Below are positions 44,006 to 52,553 of a stretch of 64,000 nt of DNA, one piece after another. The number at the start of each line of letters is the position of its first letter. Position 1 is the stretch's first letter. The translations under genes were made by a program, and so were the position numbers. The stretch is from positions 310,001 to 374,000 of the forward strand of contig NZ_JAPVOT010000001.1 in assembly GCF_027257845.1 (NCBI RefSeq), in the 5' to 3' direction. Under the pieces are notes generated by a model, which ran no database searches, was not told the origin of the DNA, and saw only the letters and a program-made list of their open reading frames with translations. Source of the stretch: Alteromonas sp. BMJM2. GTDB lineage: Bacteria; Pseudomonadota; Gammaproteobacteria; Enterobacterales; Alteromonadaceae.

Positions 44006-44704
44006 ATGAATACCCCTTTTAACAATGACATAGACCTGAGTGAAATTAGAAACACCTTCGCTGATAACGGCAAAGTAAGAGTTAACGATATATTGCCCTT
44101 CGAAAAGGCTGCGCATTTATATCAAGCACTGAGTGAGCGATTTGTATTTGATAATGCTATGGCGATAGATGGACAAAATATTGTTGTGTCGCCAGATGAG
44201 TGGAAAGCGCTTAAAGACGAGCAGAAAAAGCAGACCTACTTCAAATTAATGGACAACGCGGCAAAAGGAAATGGATTCTCCTACGGAAGAAAATACATTA
44301 CCGCTGATGAGCCCGACGAACTTATTAGGTCGTTTTATACGGTGTTAAACAGTGAGGATGTTCTCAATGTGATGAGCTCCCTCACTGGCGTTGGAGAACT
44401 CAATTATGCCAGCATGCAGGTAACGCGCTTTATACCCGGACAGTTTCTTACTCGTCATAAAGATGTTGTAGATGCTGAGGGACGTAAATTAGCCTATGTA
44501 TTTAACCTATCTCCCGAGTGGCATCCAGATTGGGGAGGACTGCTTCAATTCTTTAATGAAGATGGTACTACCAGTGAAAGTTGGACGCCAAACTTTAATA
44601 CGCTCAGTCTGTTTACCGTTGAAAATATTCACAGCGTGACGTATCTAACTCCGTTTGCTAAAAAACCAAGGTTTTCAATAACAGGCTGGTCTGGCAAGCG
44701 ATGA
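44006..44704 (+). CDS. 2OG-Fe(II) oxygenase superfamily protein
   Basis: The 232-residue protein has the dioxygenase double-stranded beta-helix pattern. The metal triad is His151-x-Asp153 (FLTRHKDVVD) and distal His209 (ENIHSVTYL), with Arg222 as 2-oxoglutarate ligand (KKPRFSITGW). The middle resembles prolyl-hydroxylase-type proteins (AYVFNLSPEWHPDWGGLLQFF). It follows the TPR-oxygenase by 32 bases and precedes the TonB2 operon by about 290 bases. It would hydroxylate or otherwise oxidise an unknown substrate in the cytoplasm. Confidence 0.87.
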   Translation: MNTPFNNDIDLSEIRNTFADNGKVRVNDILPFEKAAHLYQALSERFVFDNAMAIDGQNIVVSPDEWKALKDEQKKQTYFKLMDNAAKGNGFSYGRKYITADEPDELIRSFYTVLNSEDVLNVMSSLTGVGELNYASMQVTRFIPGQFLTRHKDVVDAEGRKLAYVFNLSPEWHPDWGGLLQFFNEDGTTSESWTPNFNTLSLFTVENIHSVTYLTPFAKKPRFSITGWSGKR

Positions 44705-44841
44705 TGGTTTGGTTAGGCGCTTATTCGCAGACTTTATTTACAAACTAACAGTACACAAAATGCATTGTTGGCATAACGTTTGTTTTTTAGTCAGGCAACG
44801 GCTCATTTCAATGGTGTAAACATAGTGTTGCTTGACTAACC

Positions 44842-44864
44842 CTCACATTCCATGTGAGTATAAT
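44842..44864 (+). promoter_or_regulatory. Palindrome abutting a -10 box before the TonB2 operon
   Basis: CTCACAT-TCC-ATGTGAG (44842-44858) is a perfect 7-bp inverted repeat immediately followed by TATAAT (44859-44864). A repressor bound here would cover the -10 region. The half-site order is the reverse of a CRP site, and it does not look like a Fur box. No other feature was seen between 44705 and 44992. Confidence 0.5.
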
Positions 44865-44992
44865 AGGTTCGTAGTGCTGGTTAGCGCCTGATGTACTACA
44901 TATTTGAAACAACATTGTAAAAATTTAATACGCCCCTTGCCCGAATATTTTCCTATCGGCGAGGATTCAAATAAGAAATTTGGTTGGGAACT

Positions 44993-45763
44993 ATGTCCAA
45001 AATGAGCAAGAGAACTCTTATTGCTTCTACTGTTACAGGTGCATTCGCACTAACAGGTAGCGCAGTCTCTGCAGATACCCTTGATGATCTTCACAGAGAA
45101 GAAGCAAAAATTCATGCGGCTGCAGCGAAATCGCAAGAAAAAATCAACACGTTGTTTGAACAATCTCAAGAACTACTTGTTGAGTATCGTCAAACAGTAG
45201 ACCAGACAGAAAACCTCAAAATCTACAATGATTATCTAGCTAGCCTTGTTGCTGACCAGCAGCGCGGCATCAACTCATTGCAACGTCAAATTGACAGCAT
45301 TGAAGAAACTAAGCAGGGCATCGTTCCGCTTATGTTCCGCATGATTGATAGCCTAGAGAAGTTTATCAAACTAGATCGTCCTATTCACTTAGACGAGCGT
45401 CTTCAGCGCGTTGAGCGTCTTCGCGACCTAATGGCTAACTCTAACGTTACTGTATCAGAGCAGTTCCGCCAGGTACTTGAAGCGTACCTTGTAGAAGTTG
45501 AATACGGTACTAAGATCAATTCATACCAAGGTACAATCGATAATGCAGGTACAGAAGTAACTGTTGATTTCTTCAACCTTGGTCGTGCAGCACTGCTTGC
45601 GCTTTCTCTTGATCAAACTCATGCGTGGGTTTGGAACAATGAGAGCCGTGCATGGGAAAAACTTGGTGATGAATATCTTTCATCAGTTGTTGATGCAGTT
45701 AAGATGGCTAATGGCGTCGTTCCTGCAGATCTCATCAAACTACCAATTAGTGCAGCGGAGTAA
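44993..45763 (+). CDS. DUF3450 periplasmic coiled-coil protein of the TonB2 locus
   Basis: From the ATG preceded by GGGA the protein is 256 residues; an in-frame TTG three codons earlier is less likely. A signal peptide (through about residue 25, ending AVSA) leads into a long coiled coil (residues about 30-125). The DUF3450 C-terminal region follows, with HAWVWNNESRAWEKLG. DUF3450 genes commonly head TtpC-ExbB-ExbD-TonB operons. Its role is unknown; a structural or sensing part of the TonB complex in the periplasm is reasonable. Confidence 0.88.
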   Translation: MSKMSKRTLIASTVTGAFALTGSAVSADTLDDLHREEAKIHAAAAKSQEKINTLFEQSQELLVEYRQTVDQTENLKIYNDYLASLVADQQRGINSLQRQIDSIEETKQGIVPLMFRMIDSLEKFIKLDRPIHLDERLQRVERLRDLMANSNVTVSEQFRQVLEAYLVEVEYGTKINSYQGTIDNAGTEVTVDFFNLGRAALLALSLDQTHAWVWNNESRAWEKLGDEYLSSVVDAVKMANGVVPADLIKLPISAAE

Positions 45764-45769
45764 TAGTTA

Positions 45770-47128
45770 ATGAAACCAGTATTCAAATCTCTTTTAGCCG
45801 CTGTGACACTTGCAGTTGCGGCAACCGGAGCACAGGCTCAGGAAGCAAAGAGCCTTAAGGATCTGCTTGACCAGGTTCAGCAGAACCGTGTTTCTGAAGC
45901 ACGCTTAGACAAGCAACGTGAGGCTGAGTTTCAGTCTGCTCGTGCTGACAAGCAAGCGCTTCTAAGAAAAGCACAAAACGAACTAAAAGCAGAAGAAGAT
46001 CGTGGTGATCGTCTACAACAGCAATTTTCTGACAACGAAGTAACGTTGAACGAAAAAGCGGCTGAACTAGATCAAGCTACAGGTACTCTTGGTGAAATGT
46101 TTGGTGTTGTACGTCAAGCGTCATCAGAAGCATTTGGTCGTATCTCTACGTCAATTGTAAGTGCTCAATACGCAGGTCGTGGTGAGTTCCTTGCAGCGAT
46201 GTCAGAAGATTCTAAAGGTCTTCCTAACATTCAAGAACTAGAAGACCTATGGTTTGCACTTCAGAAAGAAATGACTGAAGGCGGCGAAGTTGTTAGGTTT
46301 ACTACTGAAGTTGTAAACCTAGACGGCGGTTCATCTCAACAAGAAATCGTACGTGTAGGTACGTTCAACCTTGTTGGCGCAGACGGTTACCTTGCATATG
46401 ATGCAGAAGCAGAAGTTGTACAGCCTCTTGGCCGTCAGCCAGATGGTCACTTTGTATCTTCAGCAAATGGCCTAGTATCTGCTACTTCTGGCATAGTTCC
46501 TTTTTATGCTGACCCTTCTCAAGGTGCGATCCTTGGTCTGTTAAAGCAGAAAGCAACTATGTCTGAGCGCTATCATGCTGGTGGACCGGTAGGTTACACA
46601 ATTACAGTGATGCTAGTTATCGGTTTGCTTATCGGTGTTTACAAGCTAGTTACGCTTACTGTTGTTGGCGGCAAAATGCGCTCACAGCTTAAAAACGTAA
46701 ACAACCCGTCTGAAGGCAACCCTCTTGGTCGTATCCTTAAAGTATACGGCGAGAACAAAAATGCTGACGCAGAAAACTTAGAACTTAAACTTGATGAAGC
46801 GATCCTTCGTGAACTTCCACGTATCGAAAGCGGTATCAACGTAATTAAGATCTTCGCAGCGATTGCACCTCTACTAGGTCTACTAGGTACAGTACTTGGT
46901 ATGATTGAGACATTCCAAACCATCACATTGTTCGGTACTGGTGACCCACGTATGATGGCAGGAAGTATCTCAATGGCTCTTGTAACTACAGCTCAGGGTA
47001 TCATTGCGGCACTACCGCTAATCCTTACTCACAGCATCGTAGCTTCTCGCAGCAAGTCAATCATCCATATTCTTGATGAGCAAACTGCGGGTATCGTAGC
47101 TGCTCACTCAGAGTCGGAGAAGGCGTAA
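45770..47128 (+). CDS. ttpC: TtpC-like MotA/TolQ/ExbB protein with periplasmic coiled-coil domain
   Basis: The 452-residue protein has a signal peptide (ending AQAQ, about residue 24) and a periplasmic coiled coil (about 27-115). A soluble domain, a membrane segment near residues 268-292 (TVMLVIGLLIGVYKLVTLTVV) and the ExbB/TolQ proton-channel domain at the C-terminus (IAPLLGLLGTVLGMIETFQ) follow. This is the architecture of Vibrio TtpC, which is required by TonB2 in addition to ExbB2/ExbD2. It lies six bases from DUF3450 and one base from exbB. Confidence 0.92.
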   Translation: MKPVFKSLLAAVTLAVAATGAQAQEAKSLKDLLDQVQQNRVSEARLDKQREAEFQSARADKQALLRKAQNELKAEEDRGDRLQQQFSDNEVTLNEKAAELDQATGTLGEMFGVVRQASSEAFGRISTSIVSAQYAGRGEFLAAMSEDSKGLPNIQELEDLWFALQKEMTEGGEVVRFTTEVVNLDGGSSQQEIVRVGTFNLVGADGYLAYDAEAEVVQPLGRQPDGHFVSSANGLVSATSGIVPFYADPSQGAILGLLKQKATMSERYHAGGPVGYTITVMLVIGLLIGVYKLVTLTVVGGKMRSQLKNVNNPSEGNPLGRILKVYGENKNADAENLELKLDEAILRELPRIESGINVIKIFAAIAPLLGLLGTVLGMIETFQTITLFGTGDPRMMAGSISMALVTTAQGIIAALPLILTHSIVASRSKSIIHILDEQTAGIVAAHSESEKA

Positions 47129-47129
47129 T

Positions 47130-47654
47130 ATGAATTACCTGATTGGATTATTTGAATCGGTCAGGGACTTTATCGCTACCGGCGGTGACGTGCTTTATTT
47201 CGTCGCTGCCGCGCTCTTTCTCATGTGGGTTTTAATGATTGAGCGTTATTGGTATTTAACCTCTGTTTTTCCAAAGGTGAAGAAAAACATCATCGCTAAT
47301 TGGGATGCACGAGCAGATACTACTTCATGGTATGCGCATAGAATCCGTGACGCGTGGATTTCTCAAGCGTCAGACGACTTAACCGCAAGAATGCTAATCA
47401 TAAGAACGATTATTGCAATGTGTCCTTTAATAGGGCTACTTGGAACAGTAACCGGGATGATCAGCGTTTTCGAGACAATGGCCACACAAGGAACCAGTAA
47501 TGCACGTCTTATGGCATCTGGTATCTCTATGGCTACAATCCCGACAATGGCGGGAATGGTAGCGGCGCTATCTGGGCTGTTTATCAGTTCACGTCTTGAA
47601 GCGAAAGTGAAGCTGGCAAGAGAAGGGCTAGTTGATAGCCTGCCACATCATTAG
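47130..47654 (+). CDS. exbB: ExbB-type proton-channel subunit of the TonB2 system
   Basis: The 174-residue inner-membrane protein has a first helix around residues 18-36 and the MotA/TolQ/ExbB signature region IIAMCPLIGLLGTVTGMISVFETMA. A second TM pair near the C-terminus carries ISMATIPTMAGMVAALSGLF. With ExbD it forms the proton channel that energises TonB. It is shorter than classical ExbB (about 240), as usual for TonB2-type ExbB2. Confidence 0.94.
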   Translation: MNYLIGLFESVRDFIATGGDVLYFVAAALFLMWVLMIERYWYLTSVFPKVKKNIIANWDARADTTSWYAHRIRDAWISQASDDLTARMLIIRTIIAMCPLIGLLGTVTGMISVFETMATQGTSNARLMASGISMATIPTMAGMVAALSGLFISSRLEAKVKLAREGLVDSLPHH

Positions 47655-47665
47655 AGAGAGAGATT

Positions 47666-48064
47666 ATGCCTCGAAAAGTCAGAACCGAGGAAGAAGATGC
47701 ACAGATTGACATGACTCCCATGTTGGATATTGTCTTTATCATGCTTATCTTCTTCATCGTTACCACTGTTTTCGTTAAAGAAGCAGGGATTGAAGTTAAC
47801 AAGCCAGATGCGAGTCAGGCGGTTCTTCACAAAAACGCAAACATCTTTATCGCCGTAACGGAAGATGGGAATGTTTGGTTAGATAAACGTGAAGTAGCGC
47901 CAGATAGCGTAAGAGCGAATATAGAAAGACTGCTTACCGAGCAGCCAACTGACTATGTAATCATTCAAGCTGATGTTAAAGCGAAGCATGGTTTAGTAGT
48001 TGAGATTATGGATCAGGTCAAAGCCGCTGGCGTTGACCGAGTCTCGGTAGCGGCAAGGGGATAA
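47666..48064 (+). CDS. exbD: ExbD-type subunit of the TonB2 system
   Basis: The 132-residue protein has the typical single helix after IDMTPMLDIVFIMLIFFIVTT, containing the protonatable Asp21 that corresponds to ExbD Asp25. A periplasmic domain follows. It pairs with the ExbB two genes into this operon, 11 bases upstream, and tonB follows after one base. Confidence 0.95.
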   Translation: MPRKVRTEEEDAQIDMTPMLDIVFIMLIFFIVTTVFVKEAGIEVNKPDASQAVLHKNANIFIAVTEDGNVWLDKREVAPDSVRANIERLLTEQPTDYVIIQADVKAKHGLVVEIMDQVKAAGVDRVSVAARG

Positions 48065-48065
48065 G

Positions 48066-48677
48066 ATGTTACGTATAATTGTATCTATATTATTAGGTGC
48101 TGGTGTTGCATTTGCCCTATTCGTTCTTATGGCCAAGCTGATTGAAAACTCATCTAGGCCAGCAGACGAAGTGCCGCCTGCACCCGTAATCGATATTGTG
48201 ATGCAGGAACCAGACGACCAGACGCAAATGCGTCAACGTGTTCCGCCGCCACCGCCGCCTCCGCCTCCACAACCTCCTAAAATGGAGCAAGTAGAGCCAG
48301 AAGCTGCGGAGCCAGATGCTGACGGATTTAGCTTAGCTATTCCTGCAATCGACACTGGTGGCGTGGGTGTAAACATTGGTGGTGTTGGTGCTATGCAGCG
48401 TGACGGTGAAGCAACGCCTATCGTTCGAATCGATCCTAAGTATCCACCGCAGGCGGCTAGAGATGGTCGCGAAGGATGGGTTAGGTTATCTTTCACTATC
48501 AATGAAGTTGGTGGTGTAGACGATATCGAAGTTATCGAAGCAGAACCTAAGCGTATATTCGACCGCGAGGCACGTCGTGCTCTTCGCAAGTGGAAATACA
48601 AGCCTAAAATTGTTGATGGCAAGGCTGTTAAGCAAACCGGCATGTTTGTACAGCTAGACTTCAAACTGGAGCAATGA
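48066..48677 (+). CDS. tonB: TonB2-type energy transducer
   Basis: The 203-residue protein has an N-terminal membrane anchor (about residues 3-25) and a proline-rich spanner (PPPPPPPPPQPPK near residue 60-72). The TonB C-terminal domain follows (about 120-203; YPPQAARDGREGWVRLSFTI). It is compact, as TonB2 proteins are. It delivers proton-motive force to outer-membrane receptors, presumably including those in this window. It overlaps the TPR gene by four bases. Confidence 0.95.
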   Translation: MLRIIVSILLGAGVAFALFVLMAKLIENSSRPADEVPPAPVIDIVMQEPDDQTQMRQRVPPPPPPPPPQPPKMEQVEPEAAEPDADGFSLAIPAIDTGGVGVNIGGVGAMQRDGEATPIVRIDPKYPPQAARDGREGWVRLSFTINEVGGVDDIEVIEAEPKRIFDREARRALRKWKYKPKIVDGKAVKQTGMFVQLDFKLEQ

Positions 48678-49945
48678 TTATGATGAAACGTTCATTCAAA
48701 ATGTCAGCCGTTGCTTTGGTGCTAGGTGCAGGGGCGATGTTTACATCGTCTACTGCCCTAGCGCAGTCATCTGCTGTAGTTTGTCCTGGATACGAAAAGG
48801 GCAAAACAACACTGGTTGGCGAGCGAACTGGTAAGAAAGTTCAAAAGGCCTTTGAGTTTTACAATGAAGACCAAGTCGATGAAGCGTTGAATATCCTTTA
48901 TGATATCGACCCGTCTGATGACTTTGATAGGTCTTACGTAAAGCGCTTCATCGGAAACCTGCTTGCTGCGCAAGAAGGTAAAGGTGCCAAGGCTTATGAA
49001 TATCTTGCCGACTCTGTTCAACCAAAAGTGCTTAACGACCTTGAGCATTCTCAAACACTTAAATTATTAGGTGATTTGAGTATGCAGGAAGAAAAGTTTA
49101 CTGACGCGGTTAAGTGGTATAACTCGTGGATGGATTTCACGTGTAAAGAAGATGCTGATGTATATACGCGTTTGACTCAGGCTTATTACGAATCTAAGCA
49201 ATTAGATAAGATGATTGAGCCTGCGGATAAAGCCATTGCTTTGTACGAAGAGCCAAACAAAAACCCGTATGTGCTTAAGCTTACTTCGTTCTACGAGCGC
49301 AAGATGTTTCCTGAGACAGTTGCTGTAGCAGAAGAATTAGTGCGTAACTTCCCTGAAGAGCCTCGTTGGTGGAGTCAGTTAGGTTTCTTCTATCTTTCTG
49401 TTGAAGATTACAAGAAAGCACTTTCTACATTTGAACTTGCATACATCCAAGGCTACCTTGAAAAAGAAAGTGAAGTTAAGGCACTTTCTCAGCTTTACCA
49501 AACTAACGGCATGCCTTACCGCGGTGCCAAGGTAATGGAAAAGTACATGAAGTCTGGTTTGCTTGAAGAAGATGAGAAATTGCTGGCAAGTCTTGCAAAC
49601 GCTTATCACTCTGCAAAAGAATTCAAAACAGCGGCGTCACTCTACGGAAAAGCTGCTCAAATGAGTTCTGACCCTGACCTTTATAAGAAACAAGGTACGT
49701 TGTTACTTGTTGCTGAAGATTATAAAGGCGCTATCTCTGCGTTAGAAAATGCACTTGAGAGAGGTGTTGAAAAGCCGGCTAAAGTTCACTTTACGTTAAT
49801 GGAAGCTAACTTTTACGCTGGTAACTACAGAGAAGCCTTCAGACACATCCAAGAAGCTAAGAAAGATCGCTCACTTCGCCGTAACGCATCGGCGTGGGAA
49901 CCTTATATTAAGGAAAAAGCGAAGAACCGTGGTATCAACATTTAA
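48674..49945 (+). CDS. TPR-repeat periplasmic protein of the TonB2 operon
   Basis: The 423-residue protein has a signal peptide (KRSFKMSAVALVLGAGAMF... ending ALAQ near residue 31) and repeated TPR-like helices such as FYLSVEDYKKALSTFELAYIQGY and YKKQGTLLLVAEDYKGAISALENALE. A TPR protein in this position is the standard last gene of the TtpC/TonB2 operon in Vibrio and Alteromonas relatives. It is probably periplasmic and may contact the TonB complex. A terminator follows. Confidence 0.9.
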   Translation: MIMMKRSFKMSAVALVLGAGAMFTSSTALAQSSAVVCPGYEKGKTTLVGERTGKKVQKAFEFYNEDQVDEALNILYDIDPSDDFDRSYVKRFIGNLLAAQEGKGAKAYEYLADSVQPKVLNDLEHSQTLKLLGDLSMQEEKFTDAVKWYNSWMDFTCKEDADVYTRLTQAYYESKQLDKMIEPADKAIALYEEPNKNPYVLKLTSFYERKMFPETVAVAEELVRNFPEEPRWWSQLGFFYLSVEDYKKALSTFELAYIQGYLEKESEVKALSQLYQTNGMPYRGAKVMEKYMKSGLLEEDEKLLASLANAYHSAKEFKTAASLYGKAAQMSSDPDLYKKQGTLLLVAEDYKGAISALENALERGVEKPAKVHFTLMEANFYAGNYREAFRHIQEAKKDRSLRRNASAWEPYIKEKAKNRGINI

Positions 49946-49969
49946 TTGTTAATATTTACACTTAGTAAG

Positions 49970-49998
49970 AAAGCCTCCTGATGGAGGCTTTTTTGTTT
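49970..49998 (+). terminator. Intrinsic terminator of the TonB2 operon
   Basis: AAGCCTCC pairs with GGAGGCTT around TGAT and is followed by TTTTTG. Confidence 0.9.
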
Positions 49999-50144
49999 CT
50001 GAACATTTTAGTGATGTAAAAATAAGATTGTATTTAACAAATCGGGGCTTAGGTTATAGAGACAAAGCTATAGAGATAACGCGAAGGGCCACTGTAATGT
50101 AACTACCGCGCAGAATATTGGCTTTCAAGACGGTAACCGTGTAT

Positions 50145-52493
50145 CTAATCCTCTATATCAAGCCTTTTAATCAACCTGCTAATTATTTCCTTTAATGCTG
50201 CAGTGGTTCCTTTTTTTCCCGTCGTGTTTAGCGTGTCGGCGAGCATCTCATAGTTAGGACGAGGTTGTTGTAAAAGCCTTAATAATTCACTGTGTGTTTC
50301 AGTAGTCTGGTTATCGAACAATTCACTTAATACATCAAATAAAAGAGCGGCGTAATTGCTATTCGGATATTGACTGTTGCAGAGGGCTATCGCATTTACC
50401 TCTCCCCAGATGTTATCTAAGGTGCGATAACCTAAGATAAAATGACGAAGTTTGGTAACACAAAGTAGTTGTAAAGAAGCAGATAGAGAATCGAGGGGGG
50501 GGGGGTTATTCTTGGCGTCGTATATGTTGGCTAAGTGTGACGATAATCGTTGTGCATGGTCAGAAAGTGGCGCTATTCGCAATACACTTCTCTCACCACT
50601 CGCTTTGTTGGCTTTCTCACCCTTATGTACGCAGACAAATTCATTGTGTTGCCAAAATCTATCTAGTTTATCCTCTGAACCGTACGACGTGCTTAAGCTA
50701 TCAATGTCAGCTTTTTTAGCAGCTTTTTCTATGGACGCTACAATAAGGGTACCAAACCCTTTACCCTGAAATTCTGGACACACCGCAATACGGTTAATAC
50801 GCCAATACTTTAACGTTGCAAGGGCAGAGTCTGCACTCATAAGTGTTAATTGCTGTGCGCCTAAATGTCCTTTAGGTCGACGTTCGCCCGTTGCTATATT
50901 CTCAGCAATGTCTTGCAATTTCTCGCCACCTTCCTCGTTAACAACCGCCGCACCAATAACTCTGGCATCCTGATAGAGTAAAAATACTATGAGGTCTTGG
51001 CTATCTAAGAGCCGCATTAAGTCATCAGGCGTGGTTTGGTAGTGGGCAAGTGTCAATAGCTTCATCACATCTGCAAGCATTGTCTCACTGAGCATTTGAA
51101 ACGTTGTTTTGTGTATTGCAATGTCATTAAACGAAGTGGTGGGGGGGAGTGGCGTCTCCACTGCCTGATAGCCATCTTCTTTATTGCCTTCAAGAAACGA
51201 TTTTGAATTTTCACGACCTGTATCGAATAAACAGGCTCTATTGGTAAAGCGCTCTATGGGGTCATGGTAAAACCAGCGAAGGGGGGTATGTAATTCTACA
51301 ATGTTGACGTGTTTGCGTTCACTTTCGTTTAAGTGAATGTGAAGTTTCGGAACAAGCTTATGAATAAAGCCGCTGCCGCTGCCCTCGTAGCCTTGTAATG
51401 TAGTGCTGAGCAGCCACTGTTTGTGCTTTTTGATTATATCAAGCACGACAGGAATGGGTAATGACGCTGCCTCATCAATGAAAACGACATCACAATGGCC
51501 GTTGAAGAGCATTGGATTATCAGGTGCAACCCATTCAACGGTCCCCCCGCCAACGCGTCGTTTTTTCTCCAACGTTTTATCCAGAACTTTATTCGAAGAA
51601 GAGTGCGCAACATGAGTATGTTTGCTATCGCCTGCTGAAGTTTTATTGTGGTAGCACATTCGGTCAATCTGACGGAAAACGGACTGTACGTTTTCAAACA
51701 GTGTACTTGTTAGCAGAATATGTTGGCCTTCATTTAATAAATGCCATATGAATATTCCTAACAGGCTTGATTTACCGCGCCCTCGAGGTGCCGCTAGCAG
51801 AGTATGTAAATTGTTATCTTTTACGTGTTTATTCAGGGCAGTAAATGCGTCTCTTTGGTCTTTAGAGTTAAATAGAGAGTGCGTTGAGCTTTGGGTATCT
51901 TGTTGGCTATCGAGTTTAACATCTAGACAATGGAATTCCTGCATTGCACCTTTACACCCAATATCTTGATTCGGTATTCGAGTACCTTCACGACGGTGAA
52001 TTGCGATGTGCTTGTCATCTAAGAGCAATGTTATAAATCGTTTTAAATAAGCACTATCGGTACTCTTGTAGCCATATGAAATGAAAGAGGCATGGTGTTG
52101 CTGCGGCCACTTATCAAAAGAAGGGCAGGTAACAATGAGGCAACCGCCATGCCTTATTGTGCCAGCCAGCGCCAAAAAGTTGCCTGGACTAAAAGACTCA
52201 TGGCAATGAAAAACGGCAATGTCCCGTTCAGAGCCCAATAGTATTTTTCTGTTTTTACCTTTTAATTGGCTCTCGCTAAACGCTTCTGCACGGTACTGTT
52301 CCGGTAGTTCAGCGAGCAATACATCAATAGTATTCTCGATAAACTCAACCTCGCCAGATATAACAAGGAGTCGGCGATGAATCTGTGGCCGTTCTGCATT
52401 GTTTTGTGCATTATATTCTACATCGCTTTTTTGCTTTGCAGCCTGCGTGTAGTAGGGGGCGAGTAGCCAATCACGTAATTGTTGTAGCGCCAT
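50145..52493 (-). CDS. tmcA: tRNA(Met) cytidine acetyltransferase TmcA
   Basis: The 782-residue enzyme begins with the DUF1726-type N-terminus. The helicase-like ATPase follows (Walker A APRGRGKSSLL near residues 235-245; VFIDEAASLPIPV), then a GNAT domain (FQGKGFGTLIVASIEKAA) and a C-terminal tRNA-binding region. It makes N4-acetylcytidine at position 34 of elongator tRNA-Met. An 11-base C-tract within the coding strand (plus-strand G 50495-50505) encodes a PPP stretch near residue 663, so slippage would truncate the C-terminal domain. It is divergent from the thioesterase gene. The protein is somewhat longer than E. coli TmcA (671). Confidence 0.96.
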   Translation of the reverse strand: MALQQLRDWLLAPYYTQAAKQKSDVEYNAQNNAERPQIHRRLLVISGEVEFIENTIDVLLAELPEQYRAEAFSESQLKGKNRKILLGSERDIAVFHCHESFSPGNFLALAGTIRHGGCLIVTCPSFDKWPQQHHASFISYGYKSTDSAYLKRFITLLLDDKHIAIHRREGTRIPNQDIGCKGAMQEFHCLDVKLDSQQDTQSSTHSLFNSKDQRDAFTALNKHVKDNNLHTLLAAPRGRGKSSLLGIFIWHLLNEGQHILLTSTLFENVQSVFRQIDRMCYHNKTSAGDSKHTHVAHSSSNKVLDKTLEKKRRVGGGTVEWVAPDNPMLFNGHCDVVFIDEAASLPIPVVLDIIKKHKQWLLSTTLQGYEGSGSGFIHKLVPKLHIHLNESERKHVNIVELHTPLRWFYHDPIERFTNRACLFDTGRENSKSFLEGNKEDGYQAVETPLPPTTSFNDIAIHKTTFQMLSETMLADVMKLLTLAHYQTTPDDLMRLLDSQDLIVFLLYQDARVIGAAVVNEEGGEKLQDIAENIATGERRPKGHLGAQQLTLMSADSALATLKYWRINRIAVCPEFQGKGFGTLIVASIEKAAKKADIDSLSTSYGSEDKLDRFWQHNEFVCVHKGEKANKASGERSVLRIAPLSDHAQRLSSHLANIYDAKNNPPPLDSLSASLQLLCVTKLRHFILGYRTLDNIWGEVNAIALCNSQYPNSNYAALLFDVLSELFDNQTTETHSELLRLLQQPRPNYEMLADTLNTTGKKGTTAALKEIISRLIKRLDIED
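50495..50505. repeat. 11-base homopolymer (G/C) inside tmcA
   Basis: Eleven consecutive G on the plus strand (C on the coding strand) form an uninterrupted tract encoding Pro-Pro-Pro. Such tracts are slippage-prone in replication and error-prone in sequencing. A shorter seven-base tract occurs at 51141-51147 in the same gene. Confidence 0.9.
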
Positions 52494-52553
52494 GAAGAGT
52501 TTTTTTCTGTATAATTGAACGCATATAGTAGCGATTTATATTAAGGAATTCGA

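Noticed and set aside
44842..44858. CRP site before the TonB2 operon
   Set aside because: The half-sites are in inverted order (TCACA...TGTGA, not TGTGA...TCACA) with the wrong centre.
48233..48664. Long minus-strand frame opposite tonB
   Set aside because: It is the antisense shadow of the proline-rich tonB spanner (poly-Gly) and contradicts the strong tonB frame.
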